Origin: CALBZH01 sp964538515
GTDB lineage: Bacteria; Desulfobacterota; Syntrophobacteria; Syntrophobacterales; Syntrophobacteraceae
Reading direction: 5' to 3'
NCBI GenBank assembly: GCA_964538515.1
Contig: CAZIEW010000012.1
Span: forward strand, 1-64,000
DNA: 64,000 nt
The position numbers and the translations under genes were made by a program. Below are positions 61,211-64,000 of this stretch, in pieces. Position 1 is the stretch's first letter. Every line of letters begins with the position of its first letter. Under the pieces are notes generated by a model. It saw nothing but the letters and a program-made list of their open reading frames with translations, ran no database searches and was not told the origin of the DNA.

Positions 61211-61241
61211 ATGGCGGTAACCCCAAGGTACGAGGCCTTGC

Positions 61242-61976
61242 ATGAAGCTCAACCCTCAATCCCCCATTCCCCTGTATCGACAGCTGGCGGATCTCCTCCT
61301 GTCGAAGATCCGCGCCGGAGATTACCCCCCCGGGTCGCCCATCCCATCGGAGCACAGCCTTGCCCGCGAATTTCATATCGGCCGGCCCACGGCCAGGCAG
61401 GCCACCGACTGGCTCGTGCGCCGTCGGATCCTGGTCCGCAAGCGAGGCTCCGGCACCTATGTCCGCACGGATCAGCAGGAAGTCGATTTGTTCTCCCTGG
61501 CGGGAACGCTTTCCGCGTTTCAGCGCAGCGGAGTTGCCGTGACGTCCCGAATTCTCACCCCCACGCGGCTCGTCCAGGTTCCGGCCGACGGGGAAAATCC
61601 CTTCGCCGAGCGGGAAGCCTTTTACTTTGCACGCTTGAGCAGCGTCGGGAGTGTCCCGGTGCTGCTGGAGGATATCTACCTTCACCCGGACGTGTTCCGA
61701 GACATCGACGGGATCGACCTCAAGGACCAGTCGTTATCCCAGATCGTTGACGAGCATTACCACCTGCGCCCCACCGGCGGCCGTCAGACCTTCCGGATCG
61801 GCTACCTCGACGGGGAAAAGGCCGCTGAAATGGCGGTTACCCGGACCACTCCCATCTTGGAAGTGAGACGGTTTCTGAACTTCGAGCCGGCCGCCAATGC
61901 CGTCTTTTCGGAGCTTTTCTGCCGGACCGATCAATTTGTCTTCTCCCAGACCATCGGAGGCATCACCGATGAATGA
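61242..61976 (+). CDS. GntR/HutC-family transcriptional regulator
   Basis: 244 residues. A GntR winged helix (PIPLYRQLADLLLSKIRAGDYPPGSPIPSEHSLAREFHIGRPTARQA) precedes a UTRA effector domain of the HutC/FarR group (about 90-235). It overlaps the start of trpB by eight bases, so it controls or is at least produced with tryptophan synthase. The effector is unknown. A TrpR-type regulator is the usual expectation for trp genes, so this arrangement is unusual. Confidence 0.88.
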   Translation: MKLNPQSPIPLYRQLADLLLSKIRAGDYPPGSPIPSEHSLAREFHIGRPTARQATDWLVRRRILVRKRGSGTYVRTDQQEVDLFSLAGTLSAFQRSGVAVTSRILTPTRLVQVPADGENPFAEREAFYFARLSSVGSVPVLLEDIYLHPDVFRDIDGIDLKDQSLSQIVDEHYHLRPTGGRQTFRIGYLDGEKAAEMAVTRTTPILEVRRFLNFEPAANAVFSELFCRTDQFVFSQTIGGITDE

Positions 61977-63195
61977 CCGAGGCTATTACGAAGGATTCGG
62001 TGGGGCCTACATCCCCGAAATTCTCAATGCCACGTTCGACGAGCTTGTCGACGCTTTCGGGGCTGCGCGAAGGGACCCCGCTTTCTGGCAAGAATACGAA
62101 CGCCTCATGTCCACCTACTCGTGCCGGCCGACGCCGCTCACCTTCGCCGAGAACCTGACGCGCCATTTCGGAGGCGCCCGCATCTTTGTCAAGCGGGAGG
62201 ACCTCAACCACACCGGCGCTCACAAGGCCAACAACGTCATGGGCCAGGGACTGCTCGTCAAGCGCATGGGCAAGACGCGGGTGATCGCCGAAACGGGAGC
62301 CGGGCAGCACGGGGTGGCCACGGCAACGATGGCCGCGAAGTTCGGCTTTGCGTGCACGATCTACATGGGCGAAGTGGACGTCGAGCGGCAGCGCCCCAAT
62401 GTCTTCTGGATGGAGCGGCTGGGCGCGGAAGTGGTTCCCGTCCGCGAAGGGACGCGCATCCTCAAGGACGCGATCAACGAGGCCTTTCGGGATTGGGTCT
62501 CCAACATGGACAACACCCACTATGTGCTGGGGACGGCCTGCGGCCCGCACCCTTTCCCCGAAATGGTGAGCTACTTCCAGTCCATCGTGGGCAAGGAAGC
62601 CCGCCGCCAGATTCTAGAGCGGGAGGGGCGTCTTCCCAAACGGGTTTATGCCTGCGTCGGGGGCGGATCCAACGCCATGGGCGTCTTCAGCGGTTTTTTC
62701 GACGACCCCGTCGAGCTGGTCGGCGTCGAAGCGGGCGGCAAGGGGCTCGATTCCGGCCGGCATGCCTCGAGGCTCTGCTCAGAGGACGCGAGCATCGGGG
62801 TGGCCCAGGGCTACAAGACGTACTTCCTCCAAGACAGCGACGGCCAGATGCGAGAGACGCACAGCGTCGCGGCAGGTCTCGATTACGTCGGGGTGTCGCC
62901 GATCCTTTCGGCTCACAAGACGACGGGCCGGGTGCGCTTCGAAGCCGCAACGGACCGGGAAGTCATCGACGCGCTAGCCCTCACCATTCGCAAAGAGGGA
63001 CTCATCCCGGCCCTCGAATCGGCCCATGCCTTCGTGCAGGCGTTCAAGGAAGCCCCCGCCCTGAGCCCGGAAGACAGCATCCTCATCAACCAGTCCGGGC
63101 GAGGCGACAAGGACATTTTCACCATCGCCGACGCCTTTGGGGATCCCAAGTGGCAGCAATTCATCCTGGGCAAAGCGGAGAAGTACCGTGCTTGA
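61969..63195 (+). CDS. trpB: Tryptophan synthase beta subunit
   Basis: 408 residues. PLP Lys86 in HTGAHKANNVMGQG, glycine loop GGGSNAMGVF for the PLP phosphate and ETGAGQHGVATATMAAKFG are classical TrpB1. It condenses indole with serine to tryptophan. ATG 61969 lies within the gntR end. It overlaps trpA by eight bases, giving a tightly coupled pair. No other trp biosynthesis genes are in the window; upstream anthranilate steps must be elsewhere. Confidence 0.95.
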   Translation: MNDRGYYEGFGGAYIPEILNATFDELVDAFGAARRDPAFWQEYERLMSTYSCRPTPLTFAENLTRHFGGARIFVKREDLNHTGAHKANNVMGQGLLVKRMGKTRVIAETGAGQHGVATATMAAKFGFACTIYMGEVDVERQRPNVFWMERLGAEVVPVREGTRILKDAINEAFRDWVSNMDNTHYVLGTACGPHPFPEMVSYFQSIVGKEARRQILEREGRLPKRVYACVGGGSNAMGVFSGFFDDPVELVGVEAGGKGLDSGRHASRLCSEDASIGVAQGYKTYFLQDSDGQMRETHSVAAGLDYVGVSPILSAHKTTGRVRFEAATDREVIDALALTIRKEGLIPALESAHAFVQAFKEAPALSPEDSILINQSGRGDKDIFTIADAFGDPKWQQFILGKAEKYRA

Positions 63196-63949
63196 GACCT
63201 ATCTGAAAGAACGGCTGAAGGATCGGGACATCCTGCTGATGACCCACATCGTCCTGGGGTACCCGAGCTTCGAGGAGTCGTACCGGATCGTCGAAGCCAT
63301 GGTGCGCGCCGACGTGGATATCATGGAGCTGCAGATCCCTTTTTCGGAGCCCATCGCCGATGGCCCGGTCATCTTGAGAGCCAACCAGGAAGCGCTCGCG
63401 CGCGGCACGACCGTGAAGCAATGTTTGGACTTCGGCGCCCGCGTGAGCCGGGACTTTAACATCCCGTTTCTTTTCATGACCTACTACAACATTCTGTTCA
63501 AATACGGTGTGGACCGGTTTGCCGACGCCATGGCCGGCGCGGGGATCAAAGGCGCCATCATCCCGGATCTCCCTCCGGAGGAAGGCCAGGACTACCTTTC
63601 GGCCCTGGGCCGCCACGACCTCGCCCCCATCTTCATCTTCTCGCCCAATACGCGGCTCGAGCGCATGCGCTACCTGGCGTCCCACGGCAAGGGGCTCATC
63701 TATTGTGTCGCCCGAAAGGGCGTGACCGGAGCCCAAACGGACTTCTCGAAGGATCTGGCCGAATACACCAACCGGTGCCGAACCGCCACCGACCTGCCCC
63801 TGGCGCTGGGCTTCGGCGTCAAGGACAGGGACGACGTGGATTTTCTGAAGGGCAAAGTGGACATCGCGGTCATCGGGACTCAGACGATTCGGCTCATCGA
63901 GGACAGCGGCATCGGCGCCGTGGGGGACTTCATCGCCGGGCTGCGCTGA
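63188..63949 (+). CDS. trpA: Tryptophan synthase alpha subunit
   Basis: 253 residues from GTG 63188, overlapping trpB. It splits indole-3-glycerol phosphate and passes indole to TrpB. The catalytic Glu47 and Asp58 are present in MELQIPFSEPIADGP. The usual PFSDP is PFSEP here, a conservative change at a non-catalytic Asp. Other conserved parts are FMTYYN, AIIPDLPPEE and GFGVKDRDDV. Confidence 0.93.
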   Translation: MLETYLKERLKDRDILLMTHIVLGYPSFEESYRIVEAMVRADVDIMELQIPFSEPIADGPVILRANQEALARGTTVKQCLDFGARVSRDFNIPFLFMTYYNILFKYGVDRFADAMAGAGIKGAIIPDLPPEEGQDYLSALGRHDLAPIFIFSPNTRLERMRYLASHGKGLIYCVARKGVTGAQTDFSKDLAEYTNRCRTATDLPLALGFGVKDRDDVDFLKGKVDIAVIGTQTIRLIEDSGIGAVGDFIAGLR

Positions 63950-63985
63950 CAGGGTTGAACAGGCTCAAATCATGGAGGGTTCGGA

Positions 63986-64000
63986 ATGAAGAGAACGGGT
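63986..64000 (+). CDS. Start of a further gene, cut by the window edge
   Basis: GGAGGG followed by ATG at 63986 opens a frame reading MKRTG to the end of the window. It lies 36 bases after trpA and is probably part of the same operon. Only five codons are visible, so the product cannot be named. Confidence 0.4.

Noticed and set aside
1..64000. CRISPR arrays, tRNA or rRNA genes, intact insertion sequences or prophage genes
   Set aside because: None was visible on reading both strands; a covariance-model and transposase search would be needed to exclude short or degenerate ones.

Overview
This is a gene-dense, GC-rich (about 60% by eye) bacterial chromosomal window. It carries a ferredoxin-linked 2-oxoacid oxidoreductase (fused gamma-delta subunit), a Mo-bisMGD oxidoreductase with TorD- and FmdE-type accessory proteins, sigma-54 regulation, YedE/TusA/DUF3343 genes, a YkgJ-type protein and an UPF0210/ACT pair. 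That mixture points to an anaerobic Desulfobacterota-type organism of the Syntrophobacter kind. This assignment is inference from gene content; no rRNA or other taxonomic marker is present. I saw no tRNA, rRNA, CRISPR array or intact insertion sequence.

Layout. 1-8.7 kb: a fragment of a cyclopropane-fatty-acid synthase gene, an unknown secreted protein, then two divergent arsenic loci. The left one is a decayed arsR-arsA fusion (internal deletion plus a second frameshift). The right one is an intact operon: arsR, acr3, an ArsP/YraQ-type permease, a thiolase and a full double-ATPase arsA, behind a clear promoter/operator. 8.8-13.8 kb (minus): porGD-porA-porB and a membrane-bound SpoIIE/RsbU-type phosphatase. 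14.1-25.3 kb (plus): the most interesting block. A PhnD-like lipoprotein and a single-chain transmembrane sigma-54 activator (sensor, HAMP, GAF, AAA+, Fis) precede a palindrome and a near-consensus -24/-12 element. These are followed by an operon encoding a stand-alone receiver, a Tat-exported four-cluster ferredoxin, an NrfD-type membrane anchor, a Tat-exported molybdopterin catalytic subunit, a TorD chaperone, an FmdE-like protein and a MoeA-like protein. The B-C-A order resembles tetrathionate reductase (ttrBCA); the arsenic neighbourhood also permits an arsenic-oxyanion enzyme. The substrate cannot be settled here.

25.6-31.8 kb: an acyltransferase, a DksA/TraR-type protein overlapping antisense with a four-helix-bundle protein that is preceded by 9-bp-phased repeats, a SWIM zinc-finger protein, an HD hydrolase and cbiG. 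32.3-35.3 kb (minus): a probable selenium/sulfur trafficking operon (small zinc-ribbon protein, YedE, TusA-like, DUF3343, ribokinase-fold kinase). 35.7-43.6 kb: lspA, unknown membrane and secreted proteins, a large MscS-type channel, a zinc-ribbon protein and a YkgJ protein. 43.8-53 kb: a broken histidine kinase, a large hybrid kinase, FmdB, amphi-Trp, a CoA transferase, ftsY, an aldolase and a kinase with a degenerate receiver. 53.3-64 kb: an unknown cytosolic protein, a REP-like element, the ACT/UPF0210 pair, a NagX-like protein, a PIG-L deacetylase, an HI0933 flavoprotein, a YihY protein, and a GntR-trpB-trpA operon running to the window edge.

Most starts were chosen by Shine-Dalgarno position and family length. 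Functions are from recognised motifs without database searches.
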